The notes beneath the pieces are model-generated. The model made no database searches, was not told the DNA's origin, and saw only the letters and a list, made by a program, of their open reading frames with translations. The translations under genes and the position numbers were made by a program. Shown one piece after another: positions 10,211-18,801 of a DNA stretch of 64,000 nucleotides. Positions within the stretch are counted from its first letter, which is position 1. Every line of letters begins with the position of its first letter. The stretch is taken from positions 248,001 to 312,000 of the forward strand of contig JAHHGT010000004.1 in assembly GCA_019359745.1 (NCBI GenBank). The letters run 5' to 3'. Source of the stretch: Aphanothece saxicola GSE-SYN-MK-01-06B (GTDB taxonomy: Bacteria > Cyanobacteriota > Cyanobacteriia > PCC-6307 > Cyanobiaceae).

Positions 10211-11802
10211 GCCGCCTTCGCCAACTCAAGGGCCTGCTGGCCAGTCTGCTGATCACGGCGCCGGGCCTGGCGCCGGCGGCCGGTGCGGCGGAACTGCTGG
10301 AGCTGCGCTTCGATGGCCTGGAGCTGCCGGTGAACCTGGAGCAGCTGGATGGTTGGTCGAAGAGCCCGAGCGGGCGTCCCGTCAGTGGCGGGGGCGATCT
10401 GGCGATCTGGCTGGATCTGCTCGATCCCCGCAGCCGCCAGGACCTGAAGATCCTGCTGCGCGCTCCCCTGCTGCGGGACACCAGCTTCGGCCAGCAGCTG
10501 CTGGACAGCTGGGCGGGCAGCCAGATGCTGGCCCGCCTGGGCGACCTGCTGACCACCCCCGACGGCCGCAGTTCCACCGCGGTGCTGCAGACCACCCTCC
10601 GGCGTCTGCTGGAAACGCGCCAGGACGTCTCCACGATCGGCCTGCTGCGGGCCCTGCCGGTGCAGCGGCTCAGCCTCCAGCTCGATGGCCTCTACGACCT
10701 GGCTCTGCAGTGGCGCCAGCAGATCGACCTGCAACGCCAGGCCCTGCGGCGCCTCCAGGCCCTGGCGCTGCCGGAGCGCCGCACCGTTCCCTTCGCCTTC
10801 GGCGAACGCACCACCCGGAGAGCCCGCCGGCTGGGGCTGTCGGTGGCGCACCGCCCCCAGCTTCTGCCCCTGGAAATCTGGTCGGCGCCGGCGCCGGGCC
10901 GTCAGGGCAGCGTGGCATCTGAGCGGCCCTGGTTGCTGATGATGCCCGGGCTAGGGGGCAATGCCGACCAGTTCGGCTGGCTGGCCGGTGAGCTGGCCGA
11001 CCGGGGCTGGCCGGTGGTGGTGGTGCAGCACCCCGGCAGCGATGGCCCCGCCCTCAAGGCCGCCCTCGACGGCCAGCGGCCCCCACCGGGAGCCGAGACC
11101 CTGGCCATCCGGCTGGCCGACATCAAGGCGGTCCTGGCAGCCCAGCGCCGGGGTGAACTGCCCGTGCAGGGCAAGGGGGTGGTGCTGCTCGGCCATTCGA
11201 TGGGAGGCCTCTCGGCCCTGCTGGCGGCCGGGGTGGCGCCGGAACCGGGCCTCATGGAGCGCTGCCGCAAGGCCCTCGATCGCCTGCCGATCGCCAATCC
11301 CTCCCGGCTGCTGCAGTGCCAGCTTCCCAGCACCCAGCTGCCGGAACGCTCCACCCCCCCCGCCGACCTGCGCGGGCTGGTGCTGCTCAACGGCTTCGGC
11401 AGCCTGCTCTGGCCCCGTCGGGGCCTGGCCTCGCTCAGGGTGCCGGTGCTGATGGTGGGGGGCAGTCTCGATCTGGTCACGCCGCCCCTGGAGGAGCAGC
11501 TGCGCCTGTTCCTCCAGGGGCGGGATCCCCGCAGTCGCCTGGTGATGGTGGAAGGCGGCAGCCACTTCTCCCCCGTGCGGCTGATGCCCACCGATGAGGT
11601 GCTCTTCCGGCTCGATGCGGAGCTGGTGGGGGTGGATCCGGCCAGGGTGCAGTCGGCACTGCTGCGCCTCACCACCGAGTACCTCCACACCCTGGAGCAG
11701 CCGCTGCTGCTGCCCGCCCAGCGGCGGGTGCACCAGGGGGTCACCCTCGACGTGCTCGATGCCGCCGCCGCCCGGCGCTGGCAGGCCGGTCTGCAGCCCT
11801 GA
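10198..11802 (+). CDS. Alpha/beta hydrolase with N-terminal DUF1400 domain
   Basis: 534 residues. A signal-like N-terminus (LLASLLITAPGLAPAAGAAE) is followed by the cyanobacterial DUF1400 domain (begins LELRFDGLELPVNLEQLDGW), a helical spacer to about residue 220, then an alpha/beta hydrolase domain. The nucleophile elbow is GHSMGG. An oxyanion region (LMMPGLGGNADQFGWLA) and a late His (EGGSHFSP) complete the triad features. The domain pair is characteristic of cyanobacteria and is annotated as a predicted dienelactone-hydrolase/lipase-like exported enzyme; its substrate is unknown. It starts with GTG. It ends 2 bases before the convergent ABC permease stop, leaving no space for a separate terminator. 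Confidence 0.9.
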   Translation: MPVSRRLRQLKGLLASLLITAPGLAPAAGAAELLELRFDGLELPVNLEQLDGWSKSPSGRPVSGGGDLAIWLDLLDPRSRQDLKILLRAPLLRDTSFGQQLLDSWAGSQMLARLGDLLTTPDGRSSTAVLQTTLRRLLETRQDVSTIGLLRALPVQRLSLQLDGLYDLALQWRQQIDLQRQALRRLQALALPERRTVPFAFGERTTRRARRLGLSVAHRPQLLPLEIWSAPAPGRQGSVASERPWLLMMPGLGGNADQFGWLAGELADRGWPVVVVQHPGSDGPALKAALDGQRPPPGAETLAIRLADIKAVLAAQRRGELPVQGKGVVLLGHSMGGLSALLAAGVAPEPGLMERCRKALDRLPIANPSRLLQCQLPSTQLPERSTPPADLRGLVLLNGFGSLLWPRRGLASLRVPVLMVGGSLDLVTPPLEEQLRLFLQGRDPRSRLVMVEGGSHFSPVRLMPTDEVLFRLDAELVGVDPARVQSALLRLTTEYLHTLEQPLLLPAQRRVHQGVTLDVLDAAAARRWQAGLQP

Positions 11803-11804
11803 AC

Positions 11805-12824
11805 TCAGAAGCGGATGCGTGGGTCCAGCAGGGCCACCAGCACGTCCACCGCAACCGACACCAGCACCACCAGGGCCGCCACCACCACGACGATGCCCTG
11901 CACCAGGGGGTAGTCGCGCTGGGCGATGGCCTCCTGCAGGCGGAAGGCGATGCCGGGCCACGAGAAGGTGACCTCGATCAGCAGGGCGCCGCCGATCAGG
12001 GAGGCCACGGTGATGCCGGTGATCGTTAGCACCGGCAGCAGGGCGTTAGGCAGGGCATGGTGCAGCACCACGCGCCGTTCGCTCAGACCCCGGCTGCGGG
12101 CGGCCTCCACGTAGTCGGAGCCGAGGGCACGGCGCAGGTTGAGGCGCAGGGCATTGGTGAAGATGCCGCTGAGCAACAGGCCCAGGGTGGCCGCCGGCAG
12201 CACGAGGTGGCGCAGGCTGCCGCCCAGCTGCTGCCAGTCGCCGGCCATGAGGCTGTCGAGCAGATAAAAACCGGTGCCCTGTGGCGGCATCAGGGTGGCG
12301 GGGAAGCGCCCGCCCACCGGCAGCCAGCCCAGCCAGACGGCGAACACCAACTGGACCACCATGGCGGCCCAGAAGGGGGGCAGGGCGTAGGTGCCGATGC
12401 CGTAGAGGCGGCCGGCCAGATCGAGGCGCCCCTCGGGGCGGGCGATGCCGCTGAACCCCACCGCCAGACCCACGATGGCGGCCAGCAGCAGCGCCACCAC
12501 CCCCAGCTCCAGGCTCGCCGGCAGGCTGGCCTGGACCAGGCGGGTCACCGGTTCGCCGTTGGTCAGCGACTGGCCCAGGTCGCCCTGCAGCAGGTGGCCC
12601 AGGAAGCGGCCGTACTGCTCGGCGAGGGGGCGATCCAGGCCGAGCTGGGCCCGCAGGGCGGCGCGGGCGGCCTCCGGGGCCCGGGTACCCAGCAGGGCAT
12701 CGATCGGATCGCCGGGGGCCACCCGCAGCAGCAGGAACACCAGCGAGGCGATCAGCCAGAGCATGACGGGCGCCAGGGCCAGCCGGGAGGCCAGGTAGCG
12801 CGCCAGGTCGGAACGACGGCTCAT
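11805..12824 (-). CDS. Oligopeptide/nickel-type ABC permease (DppB family)
   Basis: Inner-membrane permease of 339 residues. The DppB-like N-terminus is YLASRLALAPVMLWLIASLVFLLLRVAPGDP, a LGLDRPLAEQYGRFLGHLLQGDLGQS loop follows, and the EAA coupling motif appears as EAARSRGLSERRVVLHHALPNALLPV. Six TM helices are visible. It overlaps the stop of the binding-protein gene by 4 bases (12821-12824), so the two are co-translated. The partner permease (DppC) and the ATPases are not next to it; the other components must be encoded elsewhere. The substrate class (di/oligopeptide, nickel, or glutathione) cannot be decided from sequence. Confidence 0.93.
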   Translation of the reverse strand: MSRRSDLARYLASRLALAPVMLWLIASLVFLLLRVAPGDPIDALLGTRAPEAARAALRAQLGLDRPLAEQYGRFLGHLLQGDLGQSLTNGEPVTRLVQASLPASLELGVVALLLAAIVGLAVGFSGIARPEGRLDLAGRLYGIGTYALPPFWAAMVVQLVFAVWLGWLPVGGRFPATLMPPQGTGFYLLDSLMAGDWQQLGGSLRHLVLPAATLGLLLSGIFTNALRLNLRRALGSDYVEAARSRGLSERRVVLHHALPNALLPVLTITGITVASLIGGALLIEVTFSWPGIAFRLQEAIAQRDYPLVQGIVVVVAALVVLVSVAVDVLVALLDPRIRF

Positions 12825-14446
12825 GGCAGCCGGGCTCCGGCGGCGGTGGGCAGACGCCGCAGTTCCCCCAGCAGCACCCGGCCGGAACCGTCAAAACGGG
12901 GCTGGCTGACACCCAGACCGCCCCAGGCCGCCTGAGCACTGAGCCACACCGGCAGATAGGGGTTGGCGGCGGCGACACGGCGCTGGATGGCCACCAGCAG
13001 GGCGACCCGCTCGGGTCCATCCACCTGGCTGCTGCGCTGCAGCTCCTCCTCCAGCCCCGGCGCCGTCCAGAAGCTGCCGCCCAGCACGCTGTTGCCCTTG
13101 AGGCAACGGTCCCCCTCGGCCTTGCTGCAGGACAGCAAGGGCATCAGGAAGTTTTCCGCATCGGGATAGTCGCCGACCCAGTCGTAGAAGAGCATCGGCA
13201 GGGCGCCTTTGTCGAGCTGGGAGTAGGCCGTGGTGGCCTCCATGCCGGTCACCTCCAGCTTCACGCAGTCGCCGAGGTCGCGGCGCAGCTGGGCCTGCCA
13301 GGTGAGGGCGAACAGCCGGTCGGTGGGGATGTCGGAGCGGTAGGTGAGCGGCAGGGTGAGCACCTTCCCCTGGCAGTAGCCCGCCTCGCGGTAAAGGACG
13401 CGGGCTTTGGCGGGGTCGTAGGCCGGCCAGGCGCTGGGATCGGAGCCCGGCAGGTCCGGGGGGATCAGCTGCCGCTGGGGGGAGCGGAGCCCCAGGGTCA
13501 CCCGCCGGACGATGGTGGCCCGATCCAGGCTGCGGGCCACGGCCTGACGCAGGACGGTCCGGTTCAGCGGCGGCTGGTCGCTCAGCAGTGACACCAGGGT
13601 GATCCCCTGGGCGGGACCGATGGCCTCCCGCAGGCGGCCGGCGGCGGCGTCCCGGTGCAGGGCCTGCTGATGGTCGATCTCCAGACCGCTGTTGAGCAGC
13701 AGGTCGACCTCGCCGCTGCGCAGGGCCCCGAACAGGGCGGTGGAATTGCTCAGGGTCACCAGGTCGATGCCCGCGTTGGCCGGCCGCTGGCCCCAATACC
13801 TGGGCCAGGGGGTGAGGCGCTGCTGCTGGCCGCCGAAGAAGGCCAGGGCATAGGGGCCGGTGCCGACGAAGCGGTCGTTCAGTGGTTTGTCGCGATGCCG
13901 CCGGTAGGCGGTCGGGGAGACCGGGGTCAGGAAGATGGCGCTGAGCAGCCGCGGCAAGGGGGTGAAGGGGCGCTTCAGCACCAGCTCGATCTCGTAGGGG
14001 GCGGTGACCAGCACGCTTTCAACCCGCTCACTGAGCTGATAGCCGAGGGTGCCGATCGCCATGAAGCGCCGCAGCGAGAACGCCATGGCGGCGGCATCGA
14101 AGCGAGTGCCGTCGTGAAAGAGCACGCCCTTGCGCAGGGGGATCCTGGCCCGCAGTCCATCGTCACTCAGCTGTGGCAGGGCGGTGGCCAGCCGCGGTTC
14201 GAGCCGGCCGTTGCCGTCGATGGCATAGAGCGGGTCGCCGAGGCCGCTGAGCACCTGCATCACGCCGATGCGGGAGGCCTGCACCGGATCGAGGGAATCG
14301 ATGCGGCTCTTGGTGGCCACGATCAGGGACGGGCTGGAGCGAGTCGGCTGACAGGCCACCAGCAGCGGCAGAGCCGGCAGCAGGGTGGCGAGGCTGGCCG
14401 CGATCGCGGCGGGTCGGCGTCCTGTTCTCCCCCTGGTCGTCGGCAA
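12821..14446 (-). CDS. ABC transporter substrate-binding lipoprotein (SBP_bac_5)
   Basis: Extracytoplasmic solute-binding protein of 541 residues, family 5 (DppA/OppA-like). The N-terminus has a basic stretch, a hydrophobic core and a lipobox-like LLVACQ, so the mature protein is probably lipid-anchored at Cys. Family features include SLDPVQASRIGVMQVLSGLGDPLY near the N-terminus, the FHDGTRFDAAAMAFSLRR block and a C-terminal YDWVGDYPDAENFLMPL segment that lines the peptide pocket. It is upstream of the DppB-like permease with an ATGA overlap. The region before its start (14447-14508) is short and the HpsJ-like gene ends there, so its promoter is not obvious. Confidence 0.93.
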   Translation of the reverse strand: MPTTRGRTGRRPAAIAASLATLLPALPLLVACQPTRSSPSLIVATKSRIDSLDPVQASRIGVMQVLSGLGDPLYAIDGNGRLEPRLATALPQLSDDGLRARIPLRKGVLFHDGTRFDAAAMAFSLRRFMAIGTLGYQLSERVESVLVTAPYEIELVLKRPFTPLPRLLSAIFLTPVSPTAYRRHRDKPLNDRFVGTGPYALAFFGGQQQRLTPWPRYWGQRPANAGIDLVTLSNSTALFGALRSGEVDLLLNSGLEIDHQQALHRDAAAGRLREAIGPAQGITLVSLLSDQPPLNRTVLRQAVARSLDRATIVRRVTLGLRSPQRQLIPPDLPGSDPSAWPAYDPAKARVLYREAGYCQGKVLTLPLTYRSDIPTDRLFALTWQAQLRRDLGDCVKLEVTGMEATTAYSQLDKGALPMLFYDWVGDYPDAENFLMPLLSCSKAEGDRCLKGNSVLGGSFWTAPGLEEELQRSSQVDGPERVALLVAIQRRVAAANPYLPVWLSAQAAWGGLGVSQPRFDGSGRVLLGELRRLPTAAGARLP

Positions 14447-14508
14447 GACCTTGCGATCCGGTGGGACCCATTCAAGCGGCCAGCCCGCGGGCTGCTCGCT
14501 GGTGGTGG

Positions 14509-15291
14509 TCAGGGGGCGCGTCGGTTGGGTTTCGGCCGTCGCCCCAGCAGGATCTCCACCCGTCTGCTGATCTGCTGGAGCAGGGTGAGGGAGGCCCCGG
14601 GCCGCTGGGCCCCGGCGGCGAAGGCCACGGCGAAGCCCAGCGCGGCGATGCTGACCCTGGCCACCCCCTGCCCGAGGGCCCAGACGTCGGTGGGGGCGGG
14701 GCCACCGATCCTGCCGGTGGCGCGTGTCTCGGTTCTCTGGAGTTCATCGAGAAGGCTGCGCTTCAGCTCGCCCAGGGGGAGGCTGAGGGCGGCCGCAGGC
14801 AGCTGGGGCCGGGGGCCCTGCAGACGGGAAAAACGCGCCTGCAGGTCCTCCGGGCTGGTGGCCGCTTCGATGGCCTGGCGGATCATCGTCACCCGCTCGC
14901 CGAGGACGTTGCGCTGCATCGCCTGGGTGCCCTGCGCCTGGGAAAGGACGCGCCAGGTGGCGACACCCTGCAGGGGCACCAGCAGCAGGAAAGCGAACAC
15001 CACGACGATGGCCCACTGGCGGGCGGTGGCCAGCTGCGCCCGCAGGAAGCCGTTGGCCGGTTCGATGTAGAGCCCCAGGTGCAGCAGCAGAAATCCCAGC
15101 AGGGCCAGCAGGGAGGTGTTGATCATGCGGTTGGTGAACCGCAGCTGCCAGGCGGGATTGAGCAGTTGGAGGGGCAGGGAATCGACCAGAACGAAGCCCA
15201 GAAACACCAGCAGCAGCCCGCCTCCACTCCAGGCAAACAGGCGGCCGAAGCTGGCGATGTGGTCCTCGCGACTGGCGGAATAGTCAGGCAT
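14509..15291 (-). CDS. HpsJ-like membrane protein (cyanoexosortase-associated type)
   Basis: 260 residues. The N-terminal half has about four membrane helices (LLLVFLGFVLVDSLPLQLL; MINTSLLALLGFLLLHLGLYIEP; AIVVVFAFLLLVPLQGVATW) followed by a soluble helical stretch with a coiled-coil feel (TMIRQAIEAATSPEDLQARF) and a further hydrophobic segment near VSIAALGFAVAFAAGA. The PLQLLNPAWQL and LLVPLQGVATWRVL segments resemble HpsJ of the cyanobacterial hormogonium polysaccharide locus, a family often found with cyanoexosortase A. It is divergent from an exported protein carrying an exosortase-type C-terminus (15436-16263), which supports the link. This assignment rests on motif memory, so the confidence is moderate. 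Confidence 0.65.
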   Translation of the reverse strand: MPDYSASREDHIASFGRLFAWSGGGLLLVFLGFVLVDSLPLQLLNPAWQLRFTNRMINTSLLALLGFLLLHLGLYIEPANGFLRAQLATARQWAIVVVFAFLLLVPLQGVATWRVLSQAQGTQAMQRNVLGERVTMIRQAIEAATSPEDLQARFSRLQGPRPQLPAAALSLPLGELKRSLLDELQRTETRATGRIGGPAPTDVWALGQGVARVSIAALGFAVAFAAGAQRPGASLTLLQQISRRVEILLGRRPKPNRRAP

Positions 15292-15394
15292 CCGTGGTCG
15301 GTACGGGGAAGGTGAGCAGGCAGGCCAGCGGCCCAGACCTTAGGGGGGCTGGCCGGCGGCGTCAGCGGCACTTAAGGAGGATGGCCTGCTTTCT

Positions 15395-15425
15395 GAATGT
15401 TGCCTGATAGATTGGTGAAACATTC
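15395..15425. promoter_or_regulatory. Inverted repeat upstream of exported sorting-signal protein
   Basis: GAATGTT at 15395-15401 and its exact reverse complement AACATTC at 15419-15425, separated by 17 bases. The repeat ends 10 bases before the ATG of the exported protein at 15436, in the 144-base divergent gap shared with the HpsJ-like gene. It may be an operator or a leader hairpin. AT-richness between the arms (TGATAGATT) would also suit a promoter -10 element. Seen in sequence; function inferred. Confidence 0.4.
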
Positions 15426-15435
15426 CTAGGCCTTC

Positions 15436-16263
15436 ATGGCGCGCCCCTTGTCTTTCGGTGCCCTCCCCCTGGGCCGTTTCCGGCCCTCCGTCCACCTGTA
15501 CCCCCCGCTGCTGCTGCTCACCTGCCTGGTCGCCAGTACCGCCGCTCCCGCCGTGGGCAGCCATCCCCACGAAAGCCTGGGCGCTCTTGAGGAGCTGCGC
15601 GAGCTCCTGGCGCCGGGATTCGGCGCCTCTCCGGAGTACCTCGTCGGGGCCGGCGGGATCGGCCTGACCAACCCCGTCACGGGTCTGGTTGTGCCGTCCT
15701 TCCAGTACAGCGTTGCCCCTTACGAGGTGAGCGTCGATGGCTTTGTTGTGCCCTCCGGCATCTTCCTGGCACGTTCAGGCGCCGCCACGGGCGACAGCCT
15801 GTTCCGGTTGAGCAGCCCCCTCTCCTTCCGCTGGGCCGGCACCTCCTCCACGCCTGCGGCGCAGCTCACCTGGCGGGCGGGCACCCTGTTCGACAATGTC
15901 TTCAACGGGGCCACCGGTGGCTTCGTCCCGTTCCGGATCGTCTCCGCCGCTCCTTCAGAGCCGGACGCCTCCGCCTCTGACGCCTGGGACCTTGCCATCG
16001 CCGCCGAGCCCGCCGACGAGGATCCCGGCCAGAGGCAGGTTGGGGACGTGTTCGAAACCGCCCTGCTGCCCCCGCCTGCCGAGCTCCCCCCTGGGGCCCC
16101 CGCCGATCAGCTGCCCGGCGATCGTCCCGATGGTCCTGGTGGGGGCCCCAGCGCTGAGGGCCCCGATCCAGCCTCTGTTCCCGGCCCCCTGCCCCTGGCC
16201 GGTGTGGCCGTCGCCTTCCGTTACAGCCGCCACCTGAGGCAGCGCCTCCTCCAGGGACGCTGA
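15436..16263 (+). CDS. Exported protein with exosortase-type (PEP-CTERM-like) C-terminus
   Basis: 275 residues. The N-terminal signal peptide (VHLYPPLLLLTCLVASTAAPAVG) leads to a mature beta-rich domain with no Cys and many Pro/Gly/Ser residues, then an acidic Pro-rich linker (about residues 175-250). The C-terminus reads PGPLPLAGVAVAFRYSR followed by a basic tail HLRQRLLQGR. This short Pro-containing motif, small hydrophobic helix and Arg-rich end match the tripartite sorting signals processed by cyanoexosortases in picocyanobacteria. The ATG at 15436 follows the inverted repeat. Expected location: outer surface or extracellular after cleavage. The function of the mature part is unknown. The neighbouring HpsJ-like gene strengthens the reading. 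Confidence 0.7.
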   Translation: MARPLSFGALPLGRFRPSVHLYPPLLLLTCLVASTAAPAVGSHPHESLGALEELRELLAPGFGASPEYLVGAGGIGLTNPVTGLVVPSFQYSVAPYEVSVDGFVVPSGIFLARSGAATGDSLFRLSSPLSFRWAGTSSTPAAQLTWRAGTLFDNVFNGATGGFVPFRIVSAAPSEPDASASDAWDLAIAAEPADEDPGQRQVGDVFETALLPPPAELPPGAPADQLPGDRPDGPGGGPSAEGPDPASVPGPLPLAGVAVAFRYSRHLRQRLLQGR

Positions 16264-16287
16264 GCGGCGGGTCGGTTCAGGAGCGGC

Positions 16288-17604
16288 TCAGAGGGTCCGC
16301 AGGCAGGCGGCCACCCGCTCCACCCCTTCCAGGGCCTCGATCGCGGCCAGCGCTTCGCGGAACCGGTCTTCCCGCACCTCGTGGGTGATGACGACGATCT
16401 CCGCCTCCCCTTCCCTGGCGTCGAGCTGCACGATCGACTGGATCGACACCTCGGCCGCGCCGAAACAGGTGCCGATGCGGCCGATCACGCCGGCCTCGTC
16501 GCGGGTGCTGAGCCGCACGTAGTTGCGATGGCGGCTCAAGGATCCGTCGACCAGGGCGCAGTGGCGCCAGCTGCTGGCGGCCAACAGGGGATCGAGGCCG
16601 GCCTGGGGGCCGCCCACCTGGCGGATGCCGGCGATGTTGAGGATGTCGGCCACCACCGCCGAGGCGGTGGGGCCCGCCCCGGCGCCCGGCCCGAAGAACA
16701 TCACCTGTCCCACCGGATCGCCTTCCACCAGGATGGCGTTGTTGACGCCATGGACCCCGGCCAGGGGATGGTGCTTCGGCAGCAGGGTGGGATGGACGCG
16801 AACGTCCAGGGCCACGCCATCCGGCGGCCCGGACGGGCCGTCGTCCTGCACCCGTTCGGCCACCGCCAGCAGCTTCACCACAAAGCCGAGCTGGGCGGCA
16901 TAGGCCACGTCGCGGGCCTCGAGCCGATCGATGCCTTCGGTGGCGATGCCCGCCCGCTCCACCGGCCCGCCGTAGGCCAGTCCCGCCAGGATGGCGATCT
17001 TGTCGGCCGCATCTCCCCCCTGCACATCAGCGGCGGGATCGGCCTCCGCATAGCCCAGCCGCTGGGCGTCCGCCAGCACGTCGGCGTAGGCCGCCCCCTC
17101 ATCGGCCATGCGGCTGAGGATGTAGTTGGTGGTGCCGTTGATGATGCCGCTGACCCGCTGGATGCGGTTGCCGCCCAGGGACTGCTTGATCGGCTCGATG
17201 ATCGGGATGCCGCCGCCCACGGCGGCCTCGATCAGCACGTAGACGCCCTGGCTGGCGGCGGCGGCGGCGATCTCCTGGCCGTAGCGGGCGATCACCGCCT
17301 TGTTGGCCGTGACCACGGGCTTGCCGGCGGCGATGGCGCGCAGGATCAGGCTGCGGGCCGGCTCCAGACCCCCCATCACCTCCACGACGATGTCCACCTT
17401 CGGATCGTCGATGACCGCCTCAGGGTCGGTGGTGAGGCGCTCCGGTGGCAGGGTCAACGGGCGGGGGCGTTGGAGGTCGCGCACCGCCACCCTTTCGAGC
17501 ACAAGGTCGCCGACCAGGGGATGGCGGCCCTGGGGACTGGCCAGGATCGCCGCCACGCCGCTCCCCACCGTGCCCAGCCCGAGCAAGCCGATGCCGATGG
17601 TCAT
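16288..17604 (-). CDS. hom: Homoserine dehydrogenase
   Basis: Catalyses NAD(P)H-dependent reduction of aspartate semialdehyde to homoserine, on the path to Thr, Met and Ile. 438 residues from ATG at 17604 (MTIGIGLLGLGTVGSGVA); a GTG 15 bases upstream is possible. The Rossmann fold is GLGTVGSG, the catalytic domain carries GGGIPIIEPIKQSLGGNRI and GIINGTTNYILSRM, and LGYAEADPAADVQGGDAADK contains the conserved catalytic Asp/Lys block. The C-terminal ACT domain (YVRLSTRDEAGVIGRIGTCF) provides Thr feedback. It lies 33 bases downstream of sufE in the same direction. Confidence 0.96.
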   Translation of the reverse strand: MTIGIGLLGLGTVGSGVAAILASPQGRHPLVGDLVLERVAVRDLQRPRPLTLPPERLTTDPEAVIDDPKVDIVVEVMGGLEPARSLILRAIAAGKPVVTANKAVIARYGQEIAAAAASQGVYVLIEAAVGGGIPIIEPIKQSLGGNRIQRVSGIINGTTNYILSRMADEGAAYADVLADAQRLGYAEADPAADVQGGDAADKIAILAGLAYGGPVERAGIATEGIDRLEARDVAYAAQLGFVVKLLAVAERVQDDGPSGPPDGVALDVRVHPTLLPKHHPLAGVHGVNNAILVEGDPVGQVMFFGPGAGAGPTASAVVADILNIAGIRQVGGPQAGLDPLLAASSWRHCALVDGSLSRHRNYVRLSTRDEAGVIGRIGTCFGAAEVSIQSIVQLDAREGEAEIVVITHEVREDRFREALAAIEALEGVERVAACLRTL

Positions 17605-17637
17605 GGGCTGCAACCCCACAAACCACCATCCTAGAAA

Positions 17638-18057
17638 TCAACCGGCCTGCAGCTGCCTGGCCTGGGCCTGCATGGTGCGCAGGATGTTGAGAAAGCCATT
17701 GGCCCGCGAAGGCGTCAGGCTCGCCTGCAGGCCCGTGGCGGCGATGAAGGAGGGATCCAGAGCGGTGGCCTGCTCCGGGGTCATGCCCGCCAGCCCCTCG
17801 ATCAGCAGGGCCAGCAGACCCTTGGTGATCTGGGCATCGGAATCACCGCGCCAGTGGAGCTTCCCCTCCTCCAGGTGCCCGACCACATACACCTGCGAGA
17901 CGCAACCTTTCACCTTGAAGGCGTCCAGGCGCAGGTCGTCCGGGAAGGGCTCCAGCTTCTTGGCCAGCCACAGCACGTATTCGTAACGGCGGCGCGGGTC
18001 GCTGGTGCTTCCCAGGCGTTCCACGATCCGATCGAGGGCTGGGCTGCCGGTGGCCAT
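17638..18057 (-). CDS. sufE: SufE-type cysteine desulfuration protein
   Basis: Accepts persulfide sulfur from the SufS cysteine desulfurase and hands it to the SufBCD scaffold for Fe-S cluster assembly. 139 residues from ATG at 18057 (MATGSPALDRIVERLGSTSD). The family core RYEYVLWLAKKLEPFPDD is present, followed by KVKGCVSQVYV with the sulfur-acceptor Cys, then GDSDAQITKGLLALLIEGLAG. An open frame extends upstream to 18276, but it overlaps the preceding gene and is not family-like. It sits in a minus-strand series with hom downstream. Confidence 0.95.
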   Translation of the reverse strand: MATGSPALDRIVERLGSTSDPRRRYEYVLWLAKKLEPFPDDLRLDAFKVKGCVSQVYVVGHLEEGKLHWRGDSDAQITKGLLALLIEGLAGMTPEQATALDPSFIAATGLQASLTPSRANGFLNILRTMQAQARQLQAG

Positions 18058-18074
18058 GGACGACAAGGAGGGGC

Positions 18075-18548
18075 TCAGGACGGACGGCGCGGCCTCAGCA
18101 TCCCGGCCAGTCCGGCCACGGCGAGCACGCCGAGGGGGGGCACCAGGGCCCAACCCTCTACCTGAGGGTAGGAATGGGACCGGCTCACCCGTGCGGGGGC
18201 CGGCGAGGGGGGCGTGGCCTCGGGAAGTTCGAGGTAATCCCGGTGGCCGGGGCCCGCATCCACCTGAACCTCCCACAGGCGGCTGGCCTGGGGCGGCAGG
18301 GTGAAGACGATCCGTCCGGAGGCGTCGGTGCGCCCAAGTTCGATGCCGGGGCCGCCGTCAGGGGGGACGATGCGGACGGTGGCATCGCTGGCCGGTAGGC
18401 CGCTGGAGAACTGACTTTCGAGTTGCAGGGAGTCGGTGAGGCTGGTGAGGCGCTCCAGGCTGCTCTCGATGGCGTGCGCTCGCGCCTGGGAGGGGACCAG
18501 CACAAGAGAGGCCAGGCCGATCAGCCCGGAAACAAGGAGGCGCTTCAT
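18075..18548 (-). CDS. Exported single-pass protein with Ig-like/carboxypeptidase-regulatory domain
   Basis: 157 residues. The signal peptide (LLVSGLIGLASLVLVPSQARA) is followed by HAIESSLERLTSLTDSLQLE, then a beta-sandwich-like domain (SDATVRIVPPDGGPGIELGRTDASGRIVFTL split by turns) typical of carboxypeptidase-regulatory or DUF4198-like folds, and a C-terminal TM helix (LVPPLGVLAVAGLAGML) with a basic end. The topology suggests a periplasmic domain anchored at the C-terminus. Similar proteins sometimes accompany cobalt/nickel importers, but none is nearby here, so no role is assigned. It follows the 61-residue gene by 7 bases. Confidence 0.75.
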   Translation of the reverse strand: MKRLLVSGLIGLASLVLVPSQARAHAIESSLERLTSLTDSLQLESQFSSGLPASDATVRIVPPDGGPGIELGRTDASGRIVFTLPPQASRLWEVQVDAGPGHRDYLELPEATPPSPAPARVSRSHSYPQVEGWALVPPLGVLAVAGLAGMLRPRRPS

Positions 18549-18555
18549 CCGTGGA

Positions 18556-18741
18556 TCAGTTGGATTTCCAGCGACTATCGCTGCTTTTGCCCGCCTGCAC
18601 CATCCTGGCGACCGAGCTGACCATCATCGAGAGGGCGTCGCTGGAGGCGCCACGGGCCTGAAATTCGGAGGTCATCACCCGCTCGGCAGCCGTCAGGGGA
18701 CGGTTCTGGAGCGACGAGAGGATCGAATCCAAGGACGGCAC
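18556..18741 (-). CDS. Small hypothetical protein, helical
   Basis: 61 residues (MPSLDSILSSLQNRPLTAAE...), predicted mainly helical and soluble, with two Met-rich stretches (SMMVSSVARMVQAG). It precedes the exported protein gene by 7 bases on the same strand, so co-transcription is likely. The tight spacing and GC-rich codon use support a real gene. I do not recognise the family. Confidence 0.6.
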   Translation of the reverse strand: MPSLDSILSSLQNRPLTAAERVMTSEFQARGASSDALSMMVSSVARMVQAGKSSDSRWKSN

Positions 18742-18801
18742 GGATGCACTGCTCCGATCCTGGCAAACGAACGAGGGATTGGCCCGATGGCGGCGCCATC
18801 G

